Positions 1-10,247 of a DNA stretch of 64,000 nucleotides are shown piece by piece. Source of the DNA: Bradyrhizobium sp. sBnM-33 (GTDB lineage Bacteria > Pseudomonadota > Alphaproteobacteria > Rhizobiales > Xanthobacteraceae). Position 1 is the stretch's first letter. Each line of letters begins with the position of its first letter. The DNA is taken from positions 6,882,001 to 6,946,000 of the forward strand of contig NZ_CP136624.1 in the NCBI RefSeq assembly GCF_032917945.1, in the 5' to 3' direction. The notes under the pieces are model-generated. The model ran no database searches. It had not been told where the DNA came from and saw nothing but the letters and a program-made list of their open reading frames with translations. The translations under genes and the position numbers were made by a program.

Positions 1-481
1 GTACAACCGCGCCGGCGTCGAGCGCGTGATGGGCTTCTGCACCGAAGATGACGTCGAAGAATTCTTCCGGTCGGTGCCGGAATTCGAGCGCATGCTCGTG
101 CGCTCCGGAATCACCCTCATCAAGTACTGGTTTTCTATCACCGATGAAGAGCAGTATTTGCGCTTCATGATGCGGATCCACGATCCGCTCAAGCAGTGGA
201 AACTCAGCCCGATGGATGTGGAATCGCGCAGCCGCTGGGAGCAATACACCAAGGCCAAGGAGGCGATGCTGGAGCGTACCCACATTCCGGAAGCTCCCTG
301 GTACCTCGTCGAGGCCGACGACAAGAAAAAGGCACGGCTGAACTGCATCGCGCATCTGCTCGAACAAATTCCCTACCAGGAAATCAAGCGCGAGCCGGTG
401 GTACTGCCGCCGCGGGTTCGCAACCCGGAATATAGCCGCGGGCCGATTCCACCCGAAATGTACGTACCGTCGCGCTATTGA
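1..481 (+). CDS. ppk2: Polyphosphate kinase 2 family protein, C-terminal part
   Basis: Reading frame is open from base 2 to the TGA at 479-481, so the gene enters from the left edge and only about 159 C-terminal residues are present. The first visible residues, YNRAGVERVMGFC, are the conserved stretch just after the Walker B/lid region of PPK2 enzymes, and WYLVEADDKKKARLNC follows as in the family. PPK2 transfers phosphate between inorganic polyphosphate and nucleotides (class I members mainly phosphorylate ADP or GDP). The N-terminal Walker A part lies outside the window, so the subclass cannot be decided. A strong hairpin lies about 50 bases downstream. Confidence 0.93.
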   Translation, partial: YNRAGVERVMGFCTEDDVEEFFRSVPEFERMLVRSGITLIKYWFSITDEEQYLRFMMRIHDPLKQWKLSPMDVESRSRWEQYTKAKEAMLERTHIPEAPWYLVEADDKKKARLNCIAHLLEQIPYQEIKREPVVLPPRVRNPEYSRGPIPPEMYVPSRY

Positions 482-528
482 GCGCGGGACCGAAGACTGT
501 GCTCAGTCGAGACGAGCGGCAAATAATG

Positions 529-555
529 AAGGCCTGTATTGGAGATACAGGCCTT
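529..555 (+). terminator. Hairpin after ppk2, probable terminator
   Basis: Perfect 11-base inverted repeat AAGGCCTGTAT / ATACAGGCCTT with a 5-base loop, placed between the ppk2 stop and the end of the convergent amidohydrolase gene. It lacks a clear T-run, so it may act bidirectionally or just as an RNA end stabiliser. Confidence 0.6.
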
Positions 556-609
556 CCCTCATGTGACCTCGCACTTCATGTGCGATCGAAGTTGAAGTGA
601 CGTACGCCC

Positions 610-1782
610 TTACGATGCCGCCAGCTTGTTCTCGACCAGCTTGATCCAGTACGAGGTGCCATACACGATCGCCTCGTCGTTGAAATCATAGGCGGGGTGG
701 TGGAGCCCGGCGCTGTCGCCGTTGCCGCAGAAGATGAACGCGCCCGGCCGCGCCTCCAGCATGTAGGAAAAATCTTCCGCGCCCATCAGCGGCGGCATAT
801 CGTGAACGTTCTGGGCGCCGGCCACTTCCTTGGCCACCTGCATGGCGAATTCGGTTTGCTCGGCATGGTTTTGAGTCACGGGATAGCCGCGCTCGTAAGT
901 GAGATCGATCTTCGCGCCGGTCATCCTGGCTACGCCCTCACACACCTCGCGGACCCGCTTCTCGACCGTTTCGCGCACTTCCGGCGTTAGTGTCCGCACG
1001 GTGCCCCTGAGTTCGGCGATCTGCGGGATCACGTTGCGCGCATTGCCGGCATGGAACTCGCAGATCGAGATCACCGCGGATTCCAGGGGATCGATGGTCC
1101 GCGACACGATCGACTGTAGCGCGGTAATAAGCTGAGAGCCGACGAGCACAGAATCAATGCACTTGTTCGGGCGCGCGGCGTGGCCGCCGAGTCCCTCGAT
1201 CCTGATATCGATCGAGTCGGTCGCGGCCATCATCGGACCAGGCCGGATGGCGAACGAGCCGACCGGGATGCCCGGGCCGTTGTGCATGCCGTAGACCTGC
1301 TCGATGCCGAACCGGTCCATCAGCCCGTCCTGGATCATGGCGGCAGCGCCTGCCCCGCCCTCTTCGGCCGGCTGAAAAATCACGACCGCCTCACCGGCAA
1401 AATTCCTGGTCTCGGCAAGATATCGCGCTGCCCCCAGAAGCATCGCAGTGTGACCGTCATGGCCGCAGGCGTGCATCAGGCCCGGCTTCTTGGAAGCATG
1501 AGGGAGGTTGGTTGCCTCTTCGATCGGCAATGCGTCCATGTCGGCGCGGAGCCCGATCACCCTGATCTCGCCCCTGCCGGGCTGCTTGCCCCTGATGACG
1601 CCGACGACGCCGGTGCGGCCAAGGCCGGTCGCCACCTCGTCACAGCCGAATTCGCGCAGGCGGTCTGCCACGAATGCTGCAGTGCGGTGGACGTCGTACA
1701 GCAGCTCGGGATTTTCATGGATATCGCGGCGCCAGGCCTGAATATCGGGTTGCAGATCGGCGACGCGGTTGACGATGGGCAT
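610..1782 (-). CDS. M20 family metallo-amidohydrolase (hippurate hydrolase / aminoacylase type)
   Basis: 390 residues, the normal length for the M20D aminoacylase/hippurate hydrolase group. Metal-site motifs are intact: LRADMDALPI at about 78-87, HACGHDGH at 104-111, EEGG at 140-143, and a further His at 166. HAARP near the middle belongs to the dimerisation domain of the family. Such cytosolic enzymes hydrolyse N-acyl amino acids or similar amides; the substrate cannot be read from sequence. ATG start at 1782. It is divergent from the GMC oxidoreductase, with 172 bases between the starts for both promoters. Alternative names used for the same family are IAA-amino acid hydrolase and carboxypeptidase. 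Confidence 0.9.
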   Translation of the reverse strand: MPIVNRVADLQPDIQAWRRDIHENPELLYDVHRTAAFVADRLREFGCDEVATGLGRTGVVGVIRGKQPGRGEIRVIGLRADMDALPIEEATNLPHASKKPGLMHACGHDGHTAMLLGAARYLAETRNFAGEAVVIFQPAEEGGAGAAAMIQDGLMDRFGIEQVYGMHNGPGIPVGSFAIRPGPMMAATDSIDIRIEGLGGHAARPNKCIDSVLVGSQLITALQSIVSRTIDPLESAVISICEFHAGNARNVIPQIAELRGTVRTLTPEVRETVEKRVREVCEGVARMTGAKIDLTYERGYPVTQNHAEQTEFAMQVAKEVAGAQNVHDMPPLMGAEDFSYMLEARPGAFIFCGNGDSAGLHHPAYDFNDEAIVYGTSYWIKLVENKLAAS

Positions 1783-1954
1783 GGGATTTCTCGAACCTCA
1801 GATTGGAACGTTAGACCTCTGTAGCATGCAAGCGGTGGTTCACCCAACAGCCTGGGGACGCCGCCCATTCCCCGGGCGTCATGGCCGGGACTTGTACCAG
1901 CCGTCCACCTCTGACTATTAGGCATGGAGGGCGCGTGATGGGCGGAAACTGAGC

Positions 1955-3577
1955 ATGCCGAAAAGGCTTGAAGGCGATTTCGATTATATCGTGGTGGGCG
2001 CCGGGACCGCCGGCTGCATCATGGCCAACCGGCTGTCGGCCGATCCCAAACAACGCGTGCTGATCCTGGAGGCCGGCGGCAACGACAACTGGATCTGGTT
2101 TCACATCCCCGTCGGCTATCTCTTTGCGATCGGCAATCCCCGCTCCGACTGGATGTTCAAAACCGAGCCGGAGCCCGGCCTGAACGGCCGCTCCCTCGCC
2201 TATCCCCGCGGCAAGGTGATCGGCGGCTGCTCCGCCATCAATGCGATGATCTCGATGCGGGGCCAATCAGCCGATTACGATCACTGGCGCCAGCTCGGCC
2301 TCACCGGCTGGGCCTACGACGACGTAAAGCCGCTGTTCAAGCGGCTGGAGGATCATTTCCTCGGTGAAAGCGAACATCACGGCATTGGCGGCGGCTGGCG
2401 CATCGAGGCGCCGCGGCTGTCATGGGAGGTTCTCGATGCGGTCGGCGACGCTGCCGAGGAAATGGGCATCAAGCGCATTCCGGATTTCAACACCGGCGAC
2501 AATGAGGGCGTGAGCTATTTCCACGTCAACCAGAAGCGCGGCCGGCGCTGGTCGTCCGCGCGCGGTTTTCTCAAGCCGGTGCTCAACCGCGCCAATCTGC
2601 GGCTGGAGAAGCACGTGCTGGTCGACCGGCTCATCATCGAGAACGGCCGCGCCGTCGGTGTGCGCTTTATCCAGGGCAATGAGGTGATCGAGGCCCGCAC
2701 CAAAGGCGAGGTCGTGTTGTGCGCGGGATCGATCGGCTCGACCCAGGTGCTGCACCGCTCTGGCATCGGACCCGCCGACTGGCTGTCGCCGCTCGGCATC
2801 GATGTTGTGCTCGACAGACCGGGTGTCGGCCGCAATCTGCAGGACCATCTGCAGCAGCGCGCGATCTACAAGGTCGAGGGCGTCCGCACGCTGAACGAGA
2901 CCTACTGGTCGTTGGTCCGGCGCGGGATGATGGGGCTCGACTATGCCTTCCGCCGCCGCGGGCCGCTGACGATGGCGCCCTCGCAACTCGGCATCTTCAC
3001 GCGCTCAGATCCGCGCCGCGCCCGCGCCAACATCCAGTTTCACGTGCAGCCGCTGTCGCTCGACAAGTTCGGCGATCCCCTGCACCGCTTCCCCGCCATC
3101 ACCGTGAGCGCCTGCAATCTGCAGCCGACCTCGCGCGGCACCGTGCGCATCCGCTCGGCAAAGCCCGACGAGGCGCCGTCGATCGCGCCGAACTATCTCT
3201 CGACCGACGACGACCGCCAGGTCGCGGCCGATGCGATCAGGACCACGAGGCGGCTGATGAAGCAGAAGCGGCTCGAGCGATATCGCCCGGTCGAATACCT
3301 GCCCGGCCCCAGCGTTGGCGATGACGATGAATCATTGGCAAAGGCCGCCGGCGACATCGGCACCACGATCTTCCATCCCGTCGGCACCGCGAAGATGGGC
3401 ACCGCGAGCGACCCGATGGCGGTGGTCGACGAGCGGCTGCGCTTCTTTGGGCTTGCGGGCTTGCGCGTCGCCGACGCATCGGTGATGCCGACGATCACGT
3501 CGGGCAACACCAACACGCCGACGGCGATGATCGCGGAAAAAGGTGCGACCATGATCCTGGAGGATGGGCGCAATTAG
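1955..3577 (+). CDS. GMC family FAD-dependent oxidoreductase (choline dehydrogenase-like)
   Basis: 540 residues. The N-terminal FAD-binding Rossmann motif GAGTAG is at 15-20, followed by the E of LILEAGG that binds the ADP ribose. The GMC signature regions are present, including YPRGKVIGGCSAIN. The C-terminal catalytic pair is His474 in FHPVGT and Asn518 in SGNTNTP. Family members oxidise primary alcohols (choline, aromatic or aliphatic alcohols) and pass electrons to quinone or oxygen. No betaine aldehyde dehydrogenase or betI neighbour is present, so an osmoprotective choline role is not supported here. A GGCGGA sequence lies upstream of the ATG. Confidence 0.9.
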   Translation: MPKRLEGDFDYIVVGAGTAGCIMANRLSADPKQRVLILEAGGNDNWIWFHIPVGYLFAIGNPRSDWMFKTEPEPGLNGRSLAYPRGKVIGGCSAINAMISMRGQSADYDHWRQLGLTGWAYDDVKPLFKRLEDHFLGESEHHGIGGGWRIEAPRLSWEVLDAVGDAAEEMGIKRIPDFNTGDNEGVSYFHVNQKRGRRWSSARGFLKPVLNRANLRLEKHVLVDRLIIENGRAVGVRFIQGNEVIEARTKGEVVLCAGSIGSTQVLHRSGIGPADWLSPLGIDVVLDRPGVGRNLQDHLQQRAIYKVEGVRTLNETYWSLVRRGMMGLDYAFRRRGPLTMAPSQLGIFTRSDPRRARANIQFHVQPLSLDKFGDPLHRFPAITVSACNLQPTSRGTVRIRSAKPDEAPSIAPNYLSTDDDRQVAADAIRTTRRLMKQKRLERYRPVEYLPGPSVGDDDESLAKAAGDIGTTIFHPVGTAKMGTASDPMAVVDERLRFFGLAGLRVADASVMPTITSGNTNTPTAMIAEKGATMILEDGRN

Positions 3578-3633
3578 CTGCGTAACGAAGCAGCGCAGAT
3601 GGCCTAACGGATCGTCCAGGCTACACGCTCACG

Positions 3634-3900
3634 CTACTGCGCCCTGCGATGATTCCTCGGCGTGACCGGCCTCTGCCGCAGTCGCGGCGCGGGCGCAGCC
3701 TCGTTGTAATAAGCATTGGAATTGTAATAGGCGTTCGATTGATCGAACGACCGGTATGCCGGCCGGCCGTTGAGCACGTCGGCATTGGGATGGTAGAACG
3801 AAAAGGCGCCCGGCTCCTGGATCGCGGCCTGCGCGAACACGGGCGTTGCGATCGCGGTCATCAGAAACGCGGCGGCGAGTGTTGGGATAGACTTGGTCAT
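3634..3900 (-). CDS. Small secreted Tyr/Asn-rich protein of unknown function
   Basis: 88 residues from the ATG at 3900, chosen because AGAGGA lies at ribosome-binding distance and because the protein then begins with a clean signal peptide (MTKS, hydrophobic core, cleavage after TPVFA or FAQ near residue 24). The mature part contains the near-repeat SNAYYN-SNAYYN and ends in a basic tail RLRQRPVTPRNHRR. A longer frame open to 3984 would bury the signal peptide and is rejected. No domain recognised. It is probably exported to the periplasm or outside the cell. Confidence 0.65.
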   Translation of the reverse strand: MTKSIPTLAAAFLMTAIATPVFAQAAIQEPGAFSFYHPNADVLNGRPAYRSFDQSNAYYNSNAYYNEAAPAPRLRQRPVTPRNHRRAQ

Positions 3901-4231
3901 TGGTGATATCCTCTTTGTCGTGAAATCACTCCACCCAATTGGGGATCGCACCGCAAAAGCGGATAGCCGTGCGACGGCTCTCACCGCGATTTGAAAAGCC
4001 GTGCTTGAAAGCGCGCGATGGCGTGAACGCGCGGAATCATCATCGAGGAAGTTGATACCGACAAATTGGGGTTGGCCGGCCTGCCCCTACTCGAATATCA
4101 GCGGAGGAGCGCAGCGGCGCGAGGATGATGCGAACGCCCACCGTCTTCCAGTTGCAAGATCCGCAAAACTGACACAGATTCCGCCTATTGCCGGAGAATA
4201 ACGGCGAACGCGAGAATCGGAGGGCACGTCC

Positions 4232-4546
4232 ATGATCAAGGTAAGCGTAATGTATCCGAATACGCCCGGCGGGCGCTTCGATCACGATTACTACCGCGAC
4301 AAGCATATGCCGCTCGTGAAAGCGCGCATGGGCGATGCCTGCAGGTCCTACACGGTCGACAAGGGCCTGGCCGGCGGCGCGCCGGGCGCGCCAGCGACCT
4401 ATATCGGCATGTGCCACATCTTCTGCGACTCGATCGAGGCCTTCCAAGCCGGTTTCGGACCACATGCCAAGGAGATCATGGCAGACATCCCGAACTATAC
4501 CGACCAGTCTCCGGTCATCCAGATCAGCGAAGTCGTCGTAGGTTGA
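4232..4546 (+). CDS. EthD domain-containing protein
   Basis: 104 residues, matching the single-domain EthD family (dimeric ferredoxin-like alpha+beta barrel). Family features are the N-terminal strand KVSVMYPN, the HDYYRDKHMPLV segment and the C-terminal PVIQISEVVV strand. EthD itself is needed for ethyl tert-butyl ether oxidation in Rhodococcus, but most family members have no known reaction. An AATCGGAGG ribosome-binding sequence precedes the ATG. No obvious operon partner. Confidence 0.85.
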   Translation: MIKVSVMYPNTPGGRFDHDYYRDKHMPLVKARMGDACRSYTVDKGLAGGAPGAPATYIGMCHIFCDSIEAFQAGFGPHAKEIMADIPNYTDQSPVIQISEVVVG

Positions 4547-4574
4547 TGGCGTAGGCTTTTCGCTCGCGATGTAG

Positions 4575-4601
4575 GGCGGGTTAGCGACAGCGTAACCCGC
4601 C
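4575..4601. repeat. Intergenic palindrome (GGCGGGTTA type)
   Basis: Inverted repeat GGCGGGTTA / TAACCCGCC with a 9-base centre just after the EthD gene. I recognise this as one of the dispersed short palindromes common between genes in Bradyrhizobium-like genomes; only this copy was noticed here. Confidence 0.6.
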
Positions 4602-4639
4602 ATCAGCATCTGCAGCCCGGATGAGCGAAGCGACATCCA

Positions 4640-5286
4640 GGATTCTATCTTGCGATTGCCACCGCGTATCGCGGAGCCTGTCATCGGGCGGCGCAATAGC
4701 GCGCGGTGGCTTTGCCACCCTGCGGTTCTGCCGACTGATTTGCCGCGCGCACAAACGAAAATTTCAATGGCGGCTGCGACCAATTGGCACGACGGGCAAA
4801 TCACCAAAAGTCTGTCCAGCCTTTCGCGCAAAAATATTCCGCTGAACTTGTGACGCAAATCATCTGCATAACTCCGCCCGTCTCACCCGATTGAGGGGCG
4901 CTCGCGATCGTCACGAACGTGCGGTGAGATGCGATGGACGCGGAAGGCGCACAAGACGGTGGCGCCTTAAGCGTACGGTAAAGTCGTGTGGTTCTGGCGC
5001 CGCGGTGCTGGCGTTAAGTTTCACAGGTATCTCGTGGAGCGACGGTGGCAAGAAAGCCGTTCACCGGGAAGAGGACGAAATAAGCCCTAAAGCCATTGCG
5101 CAGGGAAGGCCAGGATGCTCCCGCTGTACCTGTATGCTCGTGTGCGCGTTCTTAGTGCGCAAATTGCACACGAGACCGCGGGTGCGGCGCGCACCCCCTT
5201 CCCTGCGCCCTCTGTGTTTCGGAAGGGCAAAAGAAAGTGCAAAGCTCGGGCGCCATGCGTCGCGAGAAGGCGAAAGTATGTCCAGC
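4640..5286. other. Gene-free stretch, probable dispersed non-coding segment
   Basis: No reading frame here has convincing codon usage, a ribosome-binding site or a recognisable protein. The texture resembles degenerate dispersed DNA that I associate with intergenic regions of Bradyrhizobium genomes, but that is from memory and not shown by a second copy in this window. A 253-codon plus-strand frame (4891-5652) crosses the segment and the following palindrome but reads as repeat-derived low-quality protein. Confidence 0.35.
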
Positions 5287-5370
5287 CGTCATTGCGAGGA
5301 GCGAAGCGACGAAGCAATCCATCTATCCCCACGCGGCACTATGGATTGCTTCGCTGCGCTCGCAATGACG
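5287..5370. repeat. Dispersed palindromic repeat (CGTCATTGCGAG family)
   Basis: Outer arms CGTCATTGCGAG and CTCGCAATGACG with inner arms GAAGCAATCCA and TGGATTGCTTC form a long imperfect hairpin. When translated it gives the familiar CEERSDEAI / MDCFAALAM peptides that are a hallmark of this dispersed repeat in many proteobacteria. It is followed by a smaller GC-rich inverted repeat (CCCCGCATGCGCGGGG). Confidence 0.85.
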
Positions 5371-5430
5371 TGGAAAAGCCGCAGCGTACTGGATACCCCG
5401 CATGCGCGGGGTATGACAGCGTTGGCGCCG

Positions 5431-5583
5431 TCAGCTCCGCAGCGCCTGCAAGCCCTTGAACGTGAGCCGCTTCGGGTCGCGCACGCCGGCCAGATAGAAT
5501 TTGCGGATGAAGGCGATCGCCGCCTCACGGTCGCAATCGGTCAGCGCCACAAGGGCATCGACGGCAATTCGCTGGGCGTCCAT
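5431..5583 (-). CDS. Small conserved-looking cytosolic protein, 50 residues
   Basis: A 51-codon frame with ATG at 5583 and TGA at 5431, too short for most gene lists. Support: GAGGAA at good spacing before the ATG, and coding-like composition. The peptide begins MDAQRIAVDALVALTDCD and ends TFKGLQALRS, with an amphipathic helical look (REAAIAFIRKFYLAGV). It has no signal peptide or membrane segment and no function is assigned. It stands alone between a repeat and the monooxygenase gene. Confidence 0.55.
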   Translation of the reverse strand: MDAQRIAVDALVALTDCDREAAIAFIRKFYLAGVRDPKRLTFKGLQALRS

Positions 5584-5743
5584 GGGCTTCCTCGTGCTGT
5601 CAGGTGCCGCAAGGCACGCAGCGTAGCGGCACGCCGGTTAATCCGGCGTTAACCGTGAGGGCAACTTGGATGATTCGCCTTCACACACGTATACGCGAAA
5701 TTACGGATGGGGCGTCCGGACGCAGCCGCCGCTGGATGCGGCT

Positions 5744-7210
5744 TCACGAATACTGCATCACGCCATCGTCGATCTTGCCGTAGCGCAGCGTGACGATATC
5801 CAGCGCATAGTTCTGGTACAGCCGCCACGGGCGCTTCGAGCCCTGTTTCGGCAGTTTGGCAATCGAGCGCTGCACATAACCGGACGAAAAATCGAGCGAC
5901 GGCAACTCGGTGATTGACGGATCGACGTTATGCGGCATGCACTGCTTGTAGCCGTTGCGGTCCATATAGTTGATGAGCCGGCAGACATATTCGCAGGTCA
6001 GATCGCATTTCAGCGTCCACGACGCGTTGGTGTAGCCGAACGCGGCCGCCAGGTTTGGAATATCCGAATACATCATGCCCTTGTAGTTCAGCGTGCGCGC
6101 GAAATCGACCGTGCGGCCGTCGACGCTGACTTCGAGGCCGCCGAGCACCTGCAGAACCAGCCCGGTCGCGGTGACGATGATGTCGGCTTCGAACTCGCTG
6201 CCGTCCTTCAGCCTGATGCCGCCCTTGGTAAAAGTGTCGATCTCGTTGGTGACGACGGAAGCGCGCTTGTCGCGGATCGACTTGAACAGATCGCCGTCGG
6301 GCACCAGGCAGAGCCGCTGCTCCCACGGATTGTAGCGCGGCGTAAAGTGCTTACCGACGTCGTATTCCGGTCCCAGCGCCATCTTGACGCCACCGAGGAT
6401 CAACTGCTTGGCGCGGTCCGGCTTGCGCCGACAGAGCTGGAAGAAATACATGCCGAACAGCACGTTGCGCCAGCGGATCAGGTGATAGGCGAGCTTGGCG
6501 GAGAGATTTTTGCGCAGCTTGTTGGCAAGCGCGTCTTCAGCCGGCCGCGCCACCACGTAAGTCGGCGAACGCTGCAGCATGGTGACATGCGCAGCGGTCT
6601 TCGCCAGTTCCGGCACCAGCGTCACGGCGGTCGCGCCCGAGCCGATCACCACCACGCGTTTTCCCGCGTAGTCGAGGTCTTCGGGCCATTTCTGCGGATG
6701 CACGATCTGGCCGGCGAAATCCGCGGTGCCCGAAAACTCGGGCGTATAGCCTTCCTCGTACTTGTAATAGCCCGAGCACATGAACAGGAAATTGCAGGTG
6801 AAGCGCACGGTCTCCGCCGCGCCCTCGCCAATGCTGCGTTCGGCCTCGACCGTCCAGCGCGAATCCGACGACGACCACGAAGCGCGTTTGACGCGGTGGT
6901 GGAAGCGGATGTGCTTGTCAATGCCATTGTCGGTAGCGGTCTCGCGCACATAGTTGAGGATGCGCGGCCCGTCGGCGATCGCCTTCGGCTCGGTCCACGG
7001 CCGAAACGAATAGCCGAGCGTGTACATGTCGGAGTCGGAGCGGATGCCGGGATATCGGAAGAGATCCCAGGTGCCGCCGATACAATCGCGGCCCTCGAGG
7101 ATCACATAGCTCTTGCCCGGGCACTTCTCCTGCAGGTGATAGCCCGCGCCGATGCCGGAAAGGCCGGCGCCGACAATGAGGACGTCGAAGTGCTCTGCCG
7201 CATCGGTCAT
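5744..7210 (-). CDS. Flavin-containing (Baeyer-Villiger type) monooxygenase
   Basis: 488 residues with two Rossmann motifs: FAD site GAGLSG at 14-19 and NADPH site GSGATA at 190-195. Between them, residues 165-176 (FAGQIVHPQKWP) match the type I Baeyer-Villiger fingerprint FxGxxxHxxxWP exactly. Such enzymes insert oxygen next to a ketone, or oxidise N or S atoms, using NADPH and O2. Substrate unknown. GGGAG precedes the ATG at 7210. It appears monocistronic: the downstream gene on the same strand is the small 50-residue protein and the upstream neighbour ahcY has its own terminator. Confidence 0.9.
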   Translation of the reverse strand: MTDAAEHFDVLIVGAGLSGIGAGYHLQEKCPGKSYVILEGRDCIGGTWDLFRYPGIRSDSDMYTLGYSFRPWTEPKAIADGPRILNYVRETATDNGIDKHIRFHHRVKRASWSSSDSRWTVEAERSIGEGAAETVRFTCNFLFMCSGYYKYEEGYTPEFSGTADFAGQIVHPQKWPEDLDYAGKRVVVIGSGATAVTLVPELAKTAAHVTMLQRSPTYVVARPAEDALANKLRKNLSAKLAYHLIRWRNVLFGMYFFQLCRRKPDRAKQLILGGVKMALGPEYDVGKHFTPRYNPWEQRLCLVPDGDLFKSIRDKRASVVTNEIDTFTKGGIRLKDGSEFEADIIVTATGLVLQVLGGLEVSVDGRTVDFARTLNYKGMMYSDIPNLAAAFGYTNASWTLKCDLTCEYVCRLINYMDRNGYKQCMPHNVDPSITELPSLDFSSGYVQRSIAKLPKQGSKRPWRLYQNYALDIVTLRYGKIDDGVMQYS

Positions 7211-7345
7211 GACGATCTCCCTGCCATCAGATGTAAGGGGCAGCAGGGAGAAATTGCAACTCGCATTGTCAGGTTGCCGCGACGATACAGGCTGTATCGG
7301 AATTTACGATTGAATCTCAACGATTGCGAATTGTGCGGCCGGCCA

Positions 7346-7376
7346 GCAAAAAGCCCCGGATCGCTCCGGGGCTTGT
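7346..7376 (-). terminator. Rho-independent terminator of ahcY
   Basis: On the minus strand: AAGCCCCGGA, a short GCGA loop region, TCCGGGGCTT, then TTTTTGC. Strong GC stem followed by a T-run, about 55 bases after the ahcY stop. Confidence 0.88.
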
Positions 7377-7432
7377 TGAGGCTCTGGCGTTTGCGTCAGG
7401 GCGACACCTGCGGCGGCGCGTCCTGCCTGAAA

Positions 7433-8866
<1,434 letters not shown>

Positions 8867-8889
8867 GGGGAGTTTCCCTTTGTTGAACT

Positions 8890-8984
8890 CGTCATTCCGG
8901 GGCGCGCGTGAGCCACGAACCCGGAATCTCGAAATCATGAAAAAGATTCCGGGTTCACCGCTATCGCGGTGCCCCGGAATGACG
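8890..8984. repeat. Dispersed palindromic repeat (CGTCATTCCGGGG family)
   Basis: Outer arms CGTCATTCCGGGGC and GCCCCGGAATGACG, inner arms AACCCGGAATCT and AGATTCCGGGTT. Same family as the copy at 11820-11902. It fills nearly the whole ahcY-metK gap. Confidence 0.85.
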
Positions 8985-8993
8985 TCGTTAAAA

Positions 8994-10187
8994 CTAAACT
9001 GCGCGCTTGAGCGGTTCGACCAGATCGGTCTTCTCCCAGGAGAAGCCGCCTTCATTGTCGGGCGTGCGGCCGAAATGGCCGTAGGCCGCGGTACGGGCGT
9101 AGATCGGGCGATTGAGATCGAGATGGGTGCGGATGCCGCGCGGCGTCAAATCCATCGCCTTCGCGGCCGCCTTCTCGAGCTGGTCCTCCGGCACTTTTCC
9201 GGTGCCATGGGTATCGATATAGATCGACAGCGGACGCGCCACACCGATCGCGTAAGCGAGCTGCAGCGTGCAGCGATCAGCGAGACCGGCGGCGACGATA
9301 TTCTTGGCGACATAGCGCGCGGCATAGGCCGCCGAACGGTCGACCTTGGTCGGATCCTTGCCGGAGAAGGCGCCGCCGCCATGCGGGGCTGCGCCGCCAT
9401 AGGTATCGACGATGATCTTTCGGCCGGTGAGACCGGAATCGCCATCGGGGCCGCCGATGTAGAATTTTCCGGTCGGGTTGATGTGCCAGATGGTATTGCC
9501 GTTGATCCATTCCTTCGGCAGCGCTTCGCGGACATAGGGCTCGACGATGTCACGAATCTGACTGGAGGTGAGGTCCTCGACCAGGTGCTGGTGCGAGACC
9601 ACGATCTCGCGCACTCCGACCGGCTTACCGTTCTCGTACTGCACGGTGACCTGGCTCTTGGAGTCCGGACCGAGCACCTTCTCGCGGCCGGAGTGGCGTG
9701 CTTCGGAAATCAGCCGCAGGATCTTGTGGGCGTAGAAGATCGGCGCCGGCATCAGGTCGGGCGTCTCGTTGGTGGCGTAACCGAACATGATGCCCTGGTC
9801 GCCCGCGCCCTCTTCCTGGTTGCTGGGCTGCTTGGCATCGACGCCCTGGGCGATGTCGGCCGACTGCGGATGCAGCAGAATCTCGATGTCGGCTTTTTCC
9901 CAGTGGAAGCCTTCCTGCTCGTAGCCGATATCCTTGATCGCCTCGCGAACAACGCTCTCGATCTGGTCATTGGTCACCGAGCTCGGACCGCGCGTTTCGC
10001 CGGCGATGACGACCTTGTTGGTGGTGGCAAGCGTTTCGCAGGCCGCGCGGATCTGCCATGGGTCGATGCCCGCCTTCGGACCTTCCCGGTAGAACAGGTC
10101 GACGATCTCGTCCGAGATTCGATCGCAAACCTTGTCCGGATGACCCTCGGAAACCGACTCGCTGGTGAAGAGATAGGACGCGCGCAT
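8994..10187 (-). CDS. metK: S-adenosylmethionine synthetase
   Basis: 397 residues. Motifs: [16 protein letters not shown] at 15-30, the first signature [12 protein letters not shown] at 127-138, and the second, glycine-rich [19 protein letters not shown]. The enzyme makes SAM from methionine and ATP. The ATG at 10187 is preferred over a TTG one codon earlier because AAGGGG is spaced 8 bases from the ATG. The leader holds a 7-base hairpin (CCGCCGG/CCGGCGG, 10205-10221) but no SAM riboswitch motif that I recognise. Order metK-ahcY on one strand completes the SAM to homocysteine half of the methyl cycle. Confidence 0.98.
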   Translation of the reverse strand: MRASYLFTSESVSEGHPDKVCDRISDEIVDLFYREGPKAGIDPWQIRAACETLATTNKVVIAGETRGPSSVTNDQIESVVREAIKDIGYEQEGFHWEKADIEILLHPQSADIAQGVDAKQPSNQEEGAGDQGIMFGYATNETPDLMPAPIFYAHKILRLISEARHSGREKVLGPDSKSQVTVQYENGKPVGVREIVVSHQHLVEDLTSSQIRDIVEPYVREALPKEWINGNTIWHINPTGKFYIGGPDGDSGLTGRKIIVDTYGGAAPHGGGAFSGKDPTKVDRSAAYAARYVAKNIVAAGLADRCTLQLAYAIGVARPLSIYIDTHGTGKVPEDQLEKAAAKAMDLTPRGIRTHLDLNRPIYARTAAYGHFGRTPDNEGGFSWEKTDLVEPLKRAV

Positions 10188-10247
10188 CAAACAACCCCTT
10201 GTTCCCGCCGGATGCCGGCGGCTGTGTGTGTCGTGTATCCCGGAATG

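Noticed and set aside
1955..3577. GMC oxidoreductase as BetA choline dehydrogenase
   Set aside because: No betB, betI or choline transporter gene is nearby, and family similarity alone does not give substrate.
4891..5652. A 253-codon plus-strand frame
   Set aside because: It spans a dispersed palindrome (giving CEERSDEAI-type peptide) and the opposite strand of the 50-residue gene; composition is not protein-like.
10188..10247. SAM or SAH riboswitch before metK
   Set aside because: Only a short GC hairpin is present; I could not find a known SAM-II, SAM/SAH or SAH riboswitch core here or before ahcY.
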